In this document: positions 45,092 to 54,417 of the stretch, one piece after another
Layout of the letters: every line of letters starts with the position of its first letter
Numbering within the stretch: the first letter of the stretch is position 1
Source: Palsa-504 sp050011155
GTDB taxonomy: Bacteria > Actinomycetota > Actinomycetes > Streptosporangiales > Streptosporangiaceae
NCBI GenBank assembly: GCA_050011155.1
Contig: JBEKJP010000058.1
Coordinates: forward strand, 1-64,000
Length of the DNA stretch: 64,000 bases
Reading direction: 5' to 3'
Notes under the pieces: generated by a model
The model's input: the letters and a program-made list of their open reading frames with translations, nothing else
Told to the model about the DNA's origin: nothing
Database searches by the model: none
Position numbers and translations under genes: made by a program

Positions 45092-47515
45092 ATGAAGCTG
45101 AGCACCGAGCCGGACTGGGCCGTTCACGAGGCCCGGGCGGCCCACCTGAGGGATACGCCAGGGGTGAGCCAGGCCTGGATCGATCAGGTCAGGGACGCAC
45201 CGGCCGAGGTGGCGGCGTCCTTGCTGCTGCTCTTGATCCGCGAGGCGGCCGCGAGCTCCTCGTCCGAGAGCTTGAAGGTCTTCTTCACCTGGGAAAGGAT
45301 GGTCTGCCAGCTAACGCAAGCGGCCGACCGACGGCGGCGGCTCGAGGTGACAGCGGCCGAAGCGGCCTGGGCGGCCCGGGTGGCGGCGGGCATGCCTGAC
45401 ACCTGGGGCGGGGCCGACGTGATGGCCGCGGCGGCGGCCCTGGCCGCGTGGTGCGACCAGCCGGGCGATCCCGGGCTACTGAGCGCGGTGGAAGCACTGG
45501 CCACGGCCGTCGACACGCACACCGGGATGCTGGCCCGGGATCGCGCGAGGATCAGGAAGCGGCTGCTGCCCTTGCGGCCCGAGGCGCCGGCCGGCCGGTC
45601 CCTGGACGTCATAATGATCCGGCCGGGTGACGGCTGGTCCAAGGTCGTGCTTGACCAAGCCGCGCGGTGGCAGGGCCACCCGGCGGGCGCGAACTTGCTG
45701 CTGCGCCATCTGGAGATCGCCTCGGGGAGCAGGCCGTCCCGAAGATGGCTCGAGCGCGCCGCGATGCTGCTCGAGGATTCCGGGGCGGCCGAGATGCTGC
45801 GCATACTGGTGGAAGGCGTAGCCACCGCCGAGCCGGTCATGGGCCGGGTCGGCTACCTCGAGGACCTGCCCCTGTTGGTCGGCCAGCCCAACGTGGACCT
45901 GCTCCGCGCGGCCTGCTGGGCCGCCAGCGTGCGGCTGGCCGCAGACTGGGCCGTCCCGGCGCTGCACGCTGCCGTTCGCCGGTCGTTGTTCGATCACAAC
46001 GGGTACGTAGCGTCGGAGAAGGTCCCCAACGCCTGCATCCTCAGCTTTGGCCTGATCGGCACCGAACCGGCCATCGCGTGCCTGCTCGACCTGCGGCGCC
46101 GGGTCAAGCAGGCCGGATTCCACCGGCTGATCGACGCGGCCCTGGCGACCTCGGCGGCGCAAGCCGGGCTCACCTTGAGCGAGCTGGCCGAGCGCATCGT
46201 GCCCAGCGCCGGGCTTGACGCCGACGGCGAGCGGCCGGTCAGCGCCGGCGGGACGACGGCGTGGGTCACCATCGGCGCCGGCTGGCGGGTCAAGACCGAA
46301 TGGCAGACCCCCGCGGGCCGGTCGGCTCGGCGCCCGGCCGAGGCCGATCCCGAAGCCGTCAGCCAGGTCAGGCTCGCCGCCAAGGAGGTCAAGGCGGCCC
46401 TGGCCGGGGAGCGGAGCCGACTGGAAGGGCTGCTGGCTGAAGAGCGGTCCTGGACCGTCGCCGACTGGCGCCGCCGCTACCTCGAGCATCCCGTGACGAG
46501 CTCGCTGACCAGGGGACTTATCTGGTCGTTCAGCACCGGAACCGGCAACCTGACCGGCATCCCGGCCGACGGTGCCCTCCTCGACGGGCCCGGCGGCGAG
46601 CACCCGATTCCGGCCGAAGCCACGGTGACGCTGTGGCATCCCGCCCGCGCGGACACCGCCGAGGTCGGGCGGTGGCGCGACTACCTGGTCGCGGCCGAGC
46701 GGGCGCAGCCGTTCCGGCAGGCCTTCCGCGAGGTGTACCTGATCACCCCGGCCGAGCTCGAGACCCGGGTGTACTCCAACCGGTTCGCCGCCCACGTGCT
46801 GCGCTACCGGCAGGCCTACGCGTTGTTCAAGGAGCGCGGCTGGGCGGCCAATTACCTCGGCCCTTACGACGGGGGCTACGAAGGCCAGGCCCGGCGCGAT
46901 TTCCCCGGCGCCGGGCTGACCGCGTACTTCGACCACTACCCGGCCGACGCCGGACCGTTCGCGTATCCGGTCGACCTGTGCAGCACCGACCGGGTCCGCT
47001 TCGGCCGCACCGGCGACCGCCGCCGCGACCCGGTCCCGCTGGCCGAGATCCCTCCGCTCGTCTTTTCCGAGGCGATGCGGGACGTGGACCTGTTCGTCTC
47101 GGTCCCCTCCATCGCCCTGGACCCCCAGTGGGCCGATCGCGGCGAGGACCCGCACTTCGCCTACTGGCAGCAGCACTCGTTCGGCGAGCTCGCCGAGACG
47201 GCCGCCGTCCGCCGTGAGGTCCTGGCCCGGCTGGTGCCGAAGCTGAAGATCGCGCACCGGCTTGAGCTGGCCGACCGCTACCTGCTTGTCCACGGCCAGC
47301 GCAACCGCTACAAGATCCACATCGGCAGCGCCAACATCCTCATCGAGCCGGATGACCGCTACCTGTGCATTGTCCCGGGCGGCGGCCGGAGCAGGCTGCT
47401 GCTGCCGTTCGACGGCGATCAGGTGCTGAGCCTCATCCTGTCCAAGGCAGTCCTGCTGGCCGCCGACGACAAGATCACCGACCCGGCTATCACCCGCCAG
47501 CTTGACGCCCGCTGA
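45092..47515 (+). CDS. DUF4132-domain protein
   Basis: 807 residues from ATG at 45092. The N-terminal 400 residues are helical, repeat-like and Ala/Leu-rich. The C-terminal half holds the DUF4132 pattern: VTSSLTRGLIWSF, VTLWHPARADTAEVGRWRDY, QPFRQAFREVYLITPAE, YSNRFAAHVLRYRQAYALFK, and the end LADRYLLVHGQRNRYKIHIG then SANILIEPDDRYLCIVPG. Relatives include E. coli MolR/YehI-type proteins, whose role is unclear. No TM or enzyme motif. It runs towards the SulP gene with only 4 bp between stops. Confidence 0.82.
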   Translation: MKLSTEPDWAVHEARAAHLRDTPGVSQAWIDQVRDAPAEVAASLLLLLIREAAASSSSESLKVFFTWERMVCQLTQAADRRRRLEVTAAEAAWAARVAAGMPDTWGGADVMAAAAALAAWCDQPGDPGLLSAVEALATAVDTHTGMLARDRARIRKRLLPLRPEAPAGRSLDVIMIRPGDGWSKVVLDQAARWQGHPAGANLLLRHLEIASGSRPSRRWLERAAMLLEDSGAAEMLRILVEGVATAEPVMGRVGYLEDLPLLVGQPNVDLLRAACWAASVRLAADWAVPALHAAVRRSLFDHNGYVASEKVPNACILSFGLIGTEPAIACLLDLRRRVKQAGFHRLIDAALATSAAQAGLTLSELAERIVPSAGLDADGERPVSAGGTTAWVTIGAGWRVKTEWQTPAGRSARRPAEADPEAVSQVRLAAKEVKAALAGERSRLEGLLAEERSWTVADWRRRYLEHPVTSSLTRGLIWSFSTGTGNLTGIPADGALLDGPGGEHPIPAEATVTLWHPARADTAEVGRWRDYLVAAERAQPFRQAFREVYLITPAELETRVYSNRFAAHVLRYRQAYALFKERGWAANYLGPYDGGYEGQARRDFPGAGLTAYFDHYPADAGPFAYPVDLCSTDRVRFGRTGDRRRDPVPLAEIPPLVFSEAMRDVDLFVSVPSIALDPQWADRGEDPHFAYWQQHSFGELAETAAVRREVLARLVPKLKIAHRLELADRYLLVHGQRNRYKIHIGSANILIEPDDRYLCIVPGGGRSRLLLPFDGDQVLSLILSKAVLLAADDKITDPAITRQLDAR

Positions 47516-47519
47516 CCGG

Positions 47520-49199
47520 CTACCCGGACTCGGCGGCGTGGAAGGCCTCGAGGGCCTCGCCCGGGGTGTCGTACCAGGCGTCGGGGCTGATGCCGTACCG
47601 GCCGAGCTCGTGCCGCACCGGGTCGAGAACCGAGCTGAACACCAGGCGCACGTGCCCCTCGTGCAGCCGCTCCACCACCTTGGCCAGGACCGTGGAGGCG
47701 GTGTAATCGACGTCGCCGATGGCGGTCCAGTCGATGACCAGCCAGTGCAGTGGCCCGCCGTCGTCAACAGAGCCGTGGCCGGCCACGGCGGTGATGTCGG
47801 CCGCGAACCGGGCCGCGTTGGCGTAGTACAAGCTGGTGCCGAAGCGGTAGACGACCAGGCCGGGCTCGGTCCGGGCCCCGGCCGCGACCGGGGTGGCCCG
47901 CCAGTGCCCTTCCGGCGACTTGACCAGGACGCTATTGAGCGGGCTGTAGCTGTGCCGCAGGTGGTCCACGATCGAGGCGACCACGGCCACCACGATGCCC
48001 TGCTCCACGCCCAGCGCCACCACCGCGACCGTGGTGAGCAGGGCCACCGCGAACTCCTGGCGCCTGGTGGCCAGGATGCGCCGCAGCCCGGCCACGTCGA
48101 CGAGCTCGGCCGCGATCAGGAAGACCACCGCGGCCAGCGCGGCCGCGGGCAGGTAGGCCAGCGGCCCGGTCAGCAGCACCAGGACGACCAGCACCACGGC
48201 CGCGGCGGCGAGCGAGGCCAGCTGGCTGCGGCCGCCCGCGCTGTCTACGATCTGCGCCTTGGTCGGGCTGCCGTTGACCGGGAACGTGCCGGAGAACGCG
48301 GCGGCCACGTTGGCGGCGGCCAGCCCGGTCAGGTCAGTGTCCTCGTCGACTTCCTCGGAGTACTTGGCCGCGTAGGCGCGCGCGGTGGCCGAGCTCTGCG
48401 CCAGGATGACGACGAACATCGACGCCGCCGCGCCCGCCAGCACCGTTATGGCGTGCCAGCTGAAAGCAGGCAGCCCCAGTCCGGGCAGCCCGCGCGGCAC
48501 CGTCCCGGTCAGGGCGGCGCCGTGCCGGGCCAGGTCGGCGGTCCGGCTCACGATGATCGCGCCGACCACCGCGATCAGCGAGCCGGGGATCCGGCGGGTG
48601 AGCCGGCGCCCCGCCAGCACGATCACGATAACCGCGGCCGCCACCGCCACGTCGGTCCCGTGCGCGTGCGGCAGCGCGCGCAGCGTGTTCACCAGCCGGG
48701 GCACGGTCTGGTGCCCGGCCGCGGTCACCCCGAGCATGTCGGGCAACTGCCCGGCCGCGACCTGGAGTCCGACCCCGGTCAGGAAGCCGACCAGCACGGT
48801 GCGGGACAGGAAGTTGGCCAGGAAGCCGAGCCGGGCCAGCCGGGCGGCCAGCAGCATCGCCCCGGTCAGCAACGCGGCCAGGCCGGCCAGCCGCACGTAC
48901 TGCGCCGAACCTACCGCCGCCAGCCCGGCCACCGCCGCCGCCATGATGGCCGCGGTGGCCGAGTCGGCCGCCACCACCAAGTGCCGGGAAGAGCCGAGCA
49001 CGGCGAAGACCGCCATCGGCAGCAGCATCGTGTACAGCCCGGTGACCAGCGGCATCCCGGCGATCTTGGCGTAGCCGAGCACTTCGGGCACGCCCAGCGC
49101 GGCCAGCGTGAGCCCGGCCAGCAACTCGGCCGGGACCCGCCCCCGCCGCACCGGCAGCACGCCCCGCAGCACCGGCAGCGCCCTGAGCCAGCCCCGCAT
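47520..49199 (-). CDS. SulP-family inorganic anion transporter with STAS domain
   Basis: 559 residues. About ten to twelve TM helices in the first 420 residues, with SulP features GLYTMLLPMAVFAVLGSSRH and FSGTFPVNGSPTKAQIVDSA. The C-terminal STAS domain (about 440-555) contains LHWLVIDWTAIGDVDYTAST. SulP proteins carry sulfate, bicarbonate or other anions across the plasma membrane; the substrate is not readable. The start follows an AGGGGAT-like sequence. Confidence 0.9.
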   Translation of the reverse strand: MRGWLRALPVLRGVLPVRRGRVPAELLAGLTLAALGVPEVLGYAKIAGMPLVTGLYTMLLPMAVFAVLGSSRHLVVAADSATAAIMAAAVAGLAAVGSAQYVRLAGLAALLTGAMLLAARLARLGFLANFLSRTVLVGFLTGVGLQVAAGQLPDMLGVTAAGHQTVPRLVNTLRALPHAHGTDVAVAAAVIVIVLAGRRLTRRIPGSLIAVVGAIIVSRTADLARHGAALTGTVPRGLPGLGLPAFSWHAITVLAGAAASMFVVILAQSSATARAYAAKYSEEVDEDTDLTGLAAANVAAAFSGTFPVNGSPTKAQIVDSAGGRSQLASLAAAAVVLVVLVLLTGPLAYLPAAALAAVVFLIAAELVDVAGLRRILATRRQEFAVALLTTVAVVALGVEQGIVVAVVASIVDHLRHSYSPLNSVLVKSPEGHWRATPVAAGARTEPGLVVYRFGTSLYYANAARFAADITAVAGHGSVDDGGPLHWLVIDWTAIGDVDYTASTVLAKVVERLHEGHVRLVFSSVLDPVRHELGRYGISPDAWYDTPGEALEAFHAAESG

Positions 49200-49309
49200 C
49201 CCCTCACCTCCGCCCCGCTATCTGACCATCATGAACCCACCGAGCTGGGCACTTGCCTTGACGACGTAACACCAGCACCACAGAATGACCCCATTAAAGA
49301 GGAGCATCG

Positions 49310-50968
49310 TTGACTACCAGCGCCGACCCGGCCAACGCGATCGTCGCGGCGCTGGCCAGAGCGGGGACGCGGCTGGTGTTCGGCGTGCCGGGCGGCGGCC
49401 CCAACCTAGACGTGGTCGGAGCCGCGGCGGCGGCCGGGCTGCGCTTCGTCCTGGCCCACGGCGAGACCGCCGCCACGATCATGGCGGCCACCTACGCCGA
49501 CCTGACCGGCACGCCGGGCGCGGTGGTCATCACCCGGGGCCCCGGGCTGGCCAGCGCGGTCAACGGCATCGCGCACGCCGCCCTGGACCGGCTTCCCCTG
49601 GTCGTGATCGCGGACACCGTCCCCGCCGCCGCGCCCCGGATCACCCACCAGCGCCTCGACCAGGACGCGCTCGCCCGCTCGGTGGCCAAGGCCGCGATCA
49701 CCGTCGGCGGCCCCGGCGCGGCCGCGCGGGCAGTCCGCATCGCCCTGGCCACGCCACGCGGCCCGGTCGTCGCCAACATGGACCACACGGTCCCCGATCT
49801 CGATACGCCGGAGTCACCCGAAGCGCAGGTACAGGAGCATGCGGGGGCCGAGGCTCAGGTGCTCGCCGAGGCGCTGGAGGCGGCGCGGCGACCGGTGGTG
49901 CTGCTGGGGACGGGAGCGGTCCCCGAGACCGAGGCGGTCAGGAAGGTCCTGGCCGGGAGCGGGATCCCCGCCCTGCACACCTACCGGGCCCGCGGCGTGC
50001 TGCCGGACTCCGGTGCCGAGGCGGCCGGCCTGGTGACCGGCGGGACGATGGAATGGCCGCTGCTCAGCGCGGCCGATCTCATCGTCGGACTGGGGGTGGA
50101 CGAGGCCGAGCTGATCCCGGCGCCGTGGGACTATGCCGCCCGGACCCTCCTGATCACCGAGGATGAGGGCCACGGTTATTTCACCGGCGCGACCACGCTG
50201 CCGCTGCCGCTCGACCAGGCGCTCGAGGCGCTGGCGAAAGGGCTGACGGCGGGCCCCGGCCACGACTGGCCGGACGGCGCGGGCCGGGCGGCCAAGGACG
50301 ACGTCACCCGGCGGCTCCTCGCGGCCGGCGCGACGCTTCCCGCCGCGCCCGGGCGGCTTACTCCCCAGCAGGTCGTGCGAACGGTACGGTACGGTACCAG
50401 CGCAGAGACGATCGCCACCGTCGACGCCGGCGCGCACATGCTGGTGGCGATGCCGCTGTGGGAGGTGGACGAGCCGGGCCGGCTGCTCATCTCCAGCGGG
50501 CTGGCCACCATGGGATACGCGCTGCCCGCCGCGATCGCGGCCGCGCTGTGCCATCCCGGGGTAGCGGTCGTCGCCTTCACCGGCGACGGCGGGCTGGGCA
50601 TGGCGCTGGCCGAGCTGGAGACCGCGGTGCGGCTGTCGCTCCAGGTCATCGTGGTCGTCTTCAACGACGCCGCGCTCAGCCTGATCGAGATCAAGCAGCA
50701 GCCGGCCGGGCAGGGCGGCGCCGAGGCGGTCAGGTACCAGCCGGTCTCGTTCGCGGCCGCCGCCACCGCGCTGGGCGCCGCGGGCGCCGCCGTGAGCGCC
50801 GAAGCCGACCTGGTCGCGGCGCTGGCCGCCGCGCTGCGCCGCCCTGGTCCCACCGTCATCGACGCGAACGTCGACCCGGCCTGCTACCCCGCGGTCATGG
50901 ACCTGACCCGCGGGCAGGCCGGACGCAGGTCAGTACCCGCGATTCACGCAAAGGAGCACGCGCAGTGA
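49310..50968 (+). CDS. Thiamine-diphosphate-dependent enzyme (acetolactate synthase-like)
   Basis: 552 residues, TTG start 6-7 nt after AAAGAGGAG. Three-domain ThDP decarboxylase fold: N-terminal PYR domain with VFGVPGGGPNLDVV and the activating Glu in LAHGETAATIMAA; central domain; C-terminal PP domain with the GDG motif FTGDGGLGMALAELET and the matching Asn VVFNDAALSLI. The substrate is not known. First gene of a coupled cassette with a PPOX/F420-type protein and a flavin monooxygenase, suggesting catabolism or modification of a small cyclic compound. Confidence 0.86.
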   Translation: MTTSADPANAIVAALARAGTRLVFGVPGGGPNLDVVGAAAAAGLRFVLAHGETAATIMAATYADLTGTPGAVVITRGPGLASAVNGIAHAALDRLPLVVIADTVPAAAPRITHQRLDQDALARSVAKAAITVGGPGAAARAVRIALATPRGPVVANMDHTVPDLDTPESPEAQVQEHAGAEAQVLAEALEAARRPVVLLGTGAVPETEAVRKVLAGSGIPALHTYRARGVLPDSGAEAAGLVTGGTMEWPLLSAADLIVGLGVDEAELIPAPWDYAARTLLITEDEGHGYFTGATTLPLPLDQALEALAKGLTAGPGHDWPDGAGRAAKDDVTRRLLAAGATLPAAPGRLTPQQVVRTVRYGTSAETIATVDAGAHMLVAMPLWEVDEPGRLLISSGLATMGYALPAAIAAALCHPGVAVVAFTGDGGLGMALAELETAVRLSLQVIVVVFNDAALSLIEIKQQPAGQGGAEAVRYQPVSFAAAATALGAAGAAVSAEADLVAALAAALRRPGPTVIDANVDPACYPAVMDLTRGQAGRRSVPAIHAKEHAQ

Positions 50969-51486
50969 GCATTACCGTGGCCAAGTTCAGGGACGTCTCC
51001 GCGGGCATCCAGCCCGGTCAGTTCATGATCGGCGACCGGGAGCCGGTGAGCAGCCTGGCCGACCTCGACCCGATCTACAAGCGGCTGCTGGACGAGCCGG
51101 TGACCGCGATCGTGGCCGTGCTGGGCTCGGACGGCCTGCCCAACCTGACCCCGGTCTGGTTCGATTACGAGGGCGACACCGTGCTGCTCAACCTGGCCAC
51201 CCACCGCAAGAAGGTCGACTGGCTGCGGCAGGCGCCGCACGCCACGTTCCTGCTGATGAACCCCGAGAACACCTACCACTGGGTCAGCATCAAGACGGTG
51301 GTCAAGCGGGAGGTCTCCGAGGACGACCCGGCCGAGGGCCAGCGGGTCACCGACCAGCTCGACCGGATCTGGGTGAAGTACACCGGCAACGAGCCCCCCT
51401 ATGGCCTGCGCGACCCCTCGATCAACGAGCGCCGGGTCCTGTTCGAGCTCGAGGTGGTGAAGGTGGCCACGTTCGGGCAGCCGTAG
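50965..51486 (+). CDS. PPOX-class, probably F420-dependent, oxidoreductase
   Basis: 173 residues, GTG at 50965 overlapping the previous stop (GTGA) with GGAG 8 nt upstream. Split beta-barrel with VTAIVAVLGSDGLPNLTPVW FDYEGDTVLLNLATHRKK, then LRQAPHATFLLMNP, as in TIGR03618-type proteins that bind F420 or FMN. F420 preference is inferred from the actinobacterial family. Likely a reductase working with its operon partners. Confidence 0.82.
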   Translation: MSITVAKFRDVSAGIQPGQFMIGDREPVSSLADLDPIYKRLLDEPVTAIVAVLGSDGLPNLTPVWFDYEGDTVLLNLATHRKKVDWLRQAPHATFLLMNPENTYHWVSIKTVVKREVSEDDPAEGQRVTDQLDRIWVKYTGNEPPYGLRDPSINERRVLFELEVVKVATFGQP

Positions 51487-51496
51487 GCTCCCATCC

Positions 51497-52681
51497 ATGA
51501 GCATGCCGCGGGTCGTCGTCATGGGCGGCTCGATCGGCGGCCTCACCGCCGCCCTGGTGCTCCGCGACGCCGGCTGCGACGTGCGCGTATTCGAGCGTTC
51601 GGCGGCCGCGCTGCAGGCCCGCGGGGCCGGCCTCGCCGCGCTGGAGGCCACCCTGCGCTACCTGACCGAACGGGGTGGCCGGCCGACGTCGCAGGTGTGC
51701 TCGTCGACCGGGTGGATCAGGTTCCTGCGAGCGGACGGCGGCACCGAGCACGAACGGCGGCACCGGTACCTGTTCTCCTCGTGGAACACCATCTACCGGT
51801 CCCTGCTCGAGCTGTTCGACCCGGACCGCTATCTGCTCGGCCGCGAGGTTACCGGGTTCAGCCAGGACGCGGGCTCGGTCCTTGTCACGCTCAACGACGG
51901 CTCCAGCACCGAGGCGGACCTGCTGGTCTGCGCCGACGGGGTGAGCTCGCTGGCCCGCTCCCGGCTGCTGCCCGCGATCACCCCGGCCTACTCGGGTTAC
52001 GTGGCCTGGCGCGGCACCCGGCCCGAGCGGGATCTGCCCGCCGCCGTCCGGGACCGGCTCGGCGACGCGATCACCTACCAGGTGCTCGAGCACAGCCACA
52101 TCCTCGTCTACCCGATCCCCGGCCTGGACGGCGCGCTCACCCCGGGCGAGCGCCTGGTCAACTTCGTCTGGTACGTCAACGTGGCCGCGGGCGAGCCGCT
52201 GGAGACGCTGATGACCGGCCGGGACGGCGTCCACCGGGCGGTGTCGCTGCCCCCCGGCGCGGCCACCGACGCCGCCGTCGGCGCCATGCGCCAGGCCGCC
52301 GCGGCCGCACTGGCGCCGCCCGTGGCCGAGGTGGTGACCGGCGCGGCCGAGCCGTTCGTCCAGGTCGTCTACGACATCGCCGTGCCCCGGATGGCGTTCG
52401 GCCGGACCTGCCTGCTCGGCGACGCCGCGTTCGCGGTCCGCCCGCACGCGGCCGCGGGCACGGCCAAGGCCGCCGCCGACGGCTGGGCCCTGGCCGAGGC
52501 GCTCAGCGCGGCCGGCGGGGACGTGCCGACCGCGCTGGCTCGCTGGGAACGCAGCCAGCTCACGCTCGGCCAGGCGCTGCTGGCCCGGTGCCGCGAGATC
52601 GGCGATAGCTCCCAGTTCGCCGGGACGTTCGGGGCCGGGGACCAGCGTCTCATCTTCGGGTTGTACGGCCCCGGCAACTAG
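51497..52681 (+). CDS. FAD-dependent monooxygenase (2,6-dihydroxypyridine hydroxylase-like)
   Basis: 394 residues. FAD motifs VVVMGGSIGGLTAALVLRDA, the DG motif LLVCADGVSSLARSRLL and GDAAFAVRPHAAAGTAKAAA, the last being typical of the DHPH subgroup rather than classic PHBH. YSGYVAWRGT and HSHILVYPIPG also fit. It would hydroxylate an aromatic or heteroaromatic ring using NAD(P)H and O2. It starts 10 bp after the PPOX gene. Its stop overlaps the end of the convergent NAD(P)-binding gene. Confidence 0.86.
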   Translation: MSMPRVVVMGGSIGGLTAALVLRDAGCDVRVFERSAAALQARGAGLAALEATLRYLTERGGRPTSQVCSSTGWIRFLRADGGTEHERRHRYLFSSWNTIYRSLLELFDPDRYLLGREVTGFSQDAGSVLVTLNDGSSTEADLLVCADGVSSLARSRLLPAITPAYSGYVAWRGTRPERDLPAAVRDRLGDAITYQVLEHSHILVYPIPGLDGALTPGERLVNFVWYVNVAAGEPLETLMTGRDGVHRAVSLPPGAATDAAVGAMRQAAAAALAPPVAEVVTGAAEPFVQVVYDIAVPRMAFGRTCLLGDAAFAVRPHAAAGTAKAAADGWALAEALSAAGGDVPTALARWERSQLTLGQALLARCREIGDSSQFAGTFGAGDQRLIFGLYGPGN

Positions 52682-53463
52682 GCGCCGAGCCGGGCGGCCA
52701 GAAATTCTTCCCACGTGAGCAAGCCCGCCCCTCGTTCGTTAGAAAGGTTGGCCCCGGCCCGGACGGCGGCGGCAGCCTTACCCGGGAGCCGCACCGGCAG
52801 CAGCGGGCGGCGCTTGCCGACGGCCCGCAGGTAGCTACGGACCAGGTCGGCCATCGGGTAGACGCGGGGCCCGGCCATGTCGGGCGCCAGCCCGGCCGGG
52901 GCGCCGAGAGCCAGCTCCACGAGCCGGGCCGCCACCTCGTCCGCGTCGACCGGCTGGAACCGCGTCCCGGCCGCCACCGGGACGACCGGCAGCTTGGCCA
53001 CCGCCCGCCCCACCGTCAGCCACAGGTCGTAGAACTGGGTGGCTCGCAGCGTGGTCCAGGGCAGGCCGGAACCGGCGATGACCTGCTCGGCCTCCAGCTT
53101 CGACCCGAAGTAGCCGAACATGGCCCGGTCGAGCCCGCTGTCCTGCGGCACCCGGTCGGCGCCGGTCACGGAGATGTTCACCAGGTGCGGCGTGCCCGCC
53201 GCGGACGCGGCCCGGACCAGGGCGCGGGCCTTGTCCCCGTCGCCCTTCTGCGCGCCCGCGCAGTGCACGATGACCTCGGCCCCGGCCACCGCGGCGTCGA
53301 CCCCCGCGCCGGTGTCCAGGTCACCGCGGACGAACTCCACCTCGCCGCCGCCGCGGGCCTGCCTGCTCAGCACCCGCACCTTGGCGCCGGCCTCCCGCAG
53401 CCGCGGCACGACCAGTTTCCCGAGCGTGCCGGTGCCCCCGGTGACCAGAATCAAGGATGTCAT
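52678..53463 (-). CDS. NAD(P)-binding NmrA/epimerase-like protein
   Basis: 261 residues from ATG at 53463 with a perfect GGGAGGAACC leader. Atypical SDR: LVTGGTGTLGKLVVPRLREA, a conserved FGYFGSKLEAEQVIAGSGLP (Tyr/Lys-like region), and the C-terminal substrate part. Divergent from an ECF41-like sigma gene. Oxidoreductases and epimerases are the usual genomic partners and targets of ECF41 factors, and an ECF41-like promoter faces this gene. Confidence 0.86.
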   Translation of the reverse strand: MTSLILVTGGTGTLGKLVVPRLREAGAKVRVLSRQARGGGEVEFVRGDLDTGAGVDAAVAGAEVIVHCAGAQKGDGDKARALVRAASAAGTPHLVNISVTGADRVPQDSGLDRAMFGYFGSKLEAEQVIAGSGLPWTTLRATQFYDLWLTVGRAVAKLPVVPVAAGTRFQPVDADEVAARLVELALGAPAGLAPDMAGPRVYPMADLVRSYLRAVGKRRPLLPVRLPGKAAAAVRAGANLSNERGAGLLTWEEFLAARLGA

Positions 53464-53472
53464 GGTTCCTCC

Positions 53473-53500
53473 CGTCACAATCGGACCGATTCGATCCGTC
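53473..53500 (+). promoter_or_regulatory. ECF41-like promoter reading towards the sigma gene
   Basis: CGTCACA (53473-53479), 17 bp, CGTC (53497-53500). The ECF41 consensus as I recall it is TGTCACA, about 16 bp, CGTC. One base differs in the -35 and the spacer is one longer. The sigma gene starts 38 bp downstream. Confidence 0.5.
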
Positions 53501-53509
53501 TTCAGGTAT

Positions 53510-53537
53510 GACGGAACGCGACGGGGAGAATGTGACT
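53510..53537 (-). promoter_or_regulatory. ECF41-like promoter reading towards the NAD(P)-binding gene
   Basis: On the minus strand AGTCACA (53537-53531), 17 bp, CGTC (53513-53510). It mirrors the element on the other strand with the same spacer length. The NAD(P)-binding gene starts 46 bp downstream. Confidence 0.5.
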
Positions 53538-53538
53538 G

Positions 53539-54417
53539 ATGGACGACACCGACCAGCTGGCCCGGCGGTACGAGGCCAGCCGACCCCGGCTGCGGGCGAT
53601 GGCCTACCGGATGCTCGGCTCGCTCAGCGACGCCGAGGACGCGGTGCAGGAAGGCTGGATGCACGCGTCCGCGGCCGGCGCCGAGGGCGTGGCTAACCTC
53701 GAGGGCTGGTTCACCACCATCGTGGCCCGGGTGTGCCTGGACATGCTGCGCTCGCGCAAGTCGCGGCGCGAGGATCCGCTGGATCCGGACGAGGCGATGG
53801 CCGGGGCGGTGGCCGAAGGACCGGAGTCCGAGGCGGTGCTGGCCGATTCGGTCGGGCTCGCGCTCCTGGTCGTGCTGGACACGCTGCCGCCCGCTGAACG
53901 GGTGGCGTTCGTGCTGCACGACACGTTCGGCCTGCCGTTCGGCGAGATCGCCTCGATCACCGGGCGGAGCCCGGCCGCGGCCCGCCAGCTGGCCAGCCGG
54001 GCCCGCCACCGGATCTCCGGCGCCGAGCCCGGCGCGCCGGCCGGCCAACGGCTGACCCGGCAGCGGCGGGTGGTCGAGGCGTTCCTGGCCGCCTCCCGCG
54101 GCGGGGACCTGGCCGGGCTGATCGCCGTGCTGGACCCGGACGTGGTGCTGACCGCCGACGGCGCGGCCGGGCCGGCCGGGGTGGCGCGGACCATCCGCGG
54201 CGCGCAGGCCGTGGCCCAGGGCGCGCGGGCCGCCGCCATGCGCTCGCGGTACGGCCGGGTCGCCCTCGTCAACGGGGCTCCCGGCCTGGTCATGGCGCCC
54301 CGCGGCCGGCTGGTGGTGGCGCTGGCGTTTACCTTCGGCGAGGACCGGATCACCGCGATCGACGTCATCGCCGACCCGGAGCGGCTGGCCGGCCTCGATC
54401 TCGGGGTCCTGCAGTGA
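53539..54417 (+). CDS. ECF41-type RNA polymerase sigma factor with SnoaL-like C-terminal domain
   Basis: 292 residues. Sigma-2 (YEASRPRLRAMAYRMLGSLS, DAEDAVQEGWM) and sigma-4 (LPPAERVAFVLHDTFGLPFG, EIASITGRSPAAARQLASRA) are complete. A roughly 100-residue SnoaL-like extension (VVEAFLAASRGGDLAGLIAV ... ITAIDVIADPERLAGLD) marks the ECF41/SigJ type, in which the extension controls activity in place of a classical anti-sigma factor. It overlaps the following acetyltransferase gene by 4 bp. Confidence 0.9.
   Translation: MDDTDQLARRYEASRPRLRAMAYRMLGSLSDAEDAVQEGWMHASAAGAEGVANLEGWFTTIVARVCLDMLRSRKSRREDPLDPDEAMAGAVAEGPESEAVLADSVGLALLVVLDTLPPAERVAFVLHDTFGLPFGEIASITGRSPAAARQLASRARHRISGAEPGAPAGQRLTRQRRVVEAFLAASRGGDLAGLIAVLDPDVVLTADGAAGPAGVARTIRGAQAVAQGARAAAMRSRYGRVALVNGAPGLVMAPRGRLVVALAFTFGEDRITAIDVIADPERLAGLDLGVLQ

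Noticed and set aside
45476..47767. 763-codon minus-strand open frame opposite DUF4132
   Set aside because: Shadow of the DUF4132 gene; low-complexity composition and no family features.
47502..49313. Plus-strand 603-codon open frame opposite the SulP gene
   Set aside because: Gln/Arg/His/Gly-rich shadow of a membrane-protein gene; SulP and STAS features are clear on the minus strand.
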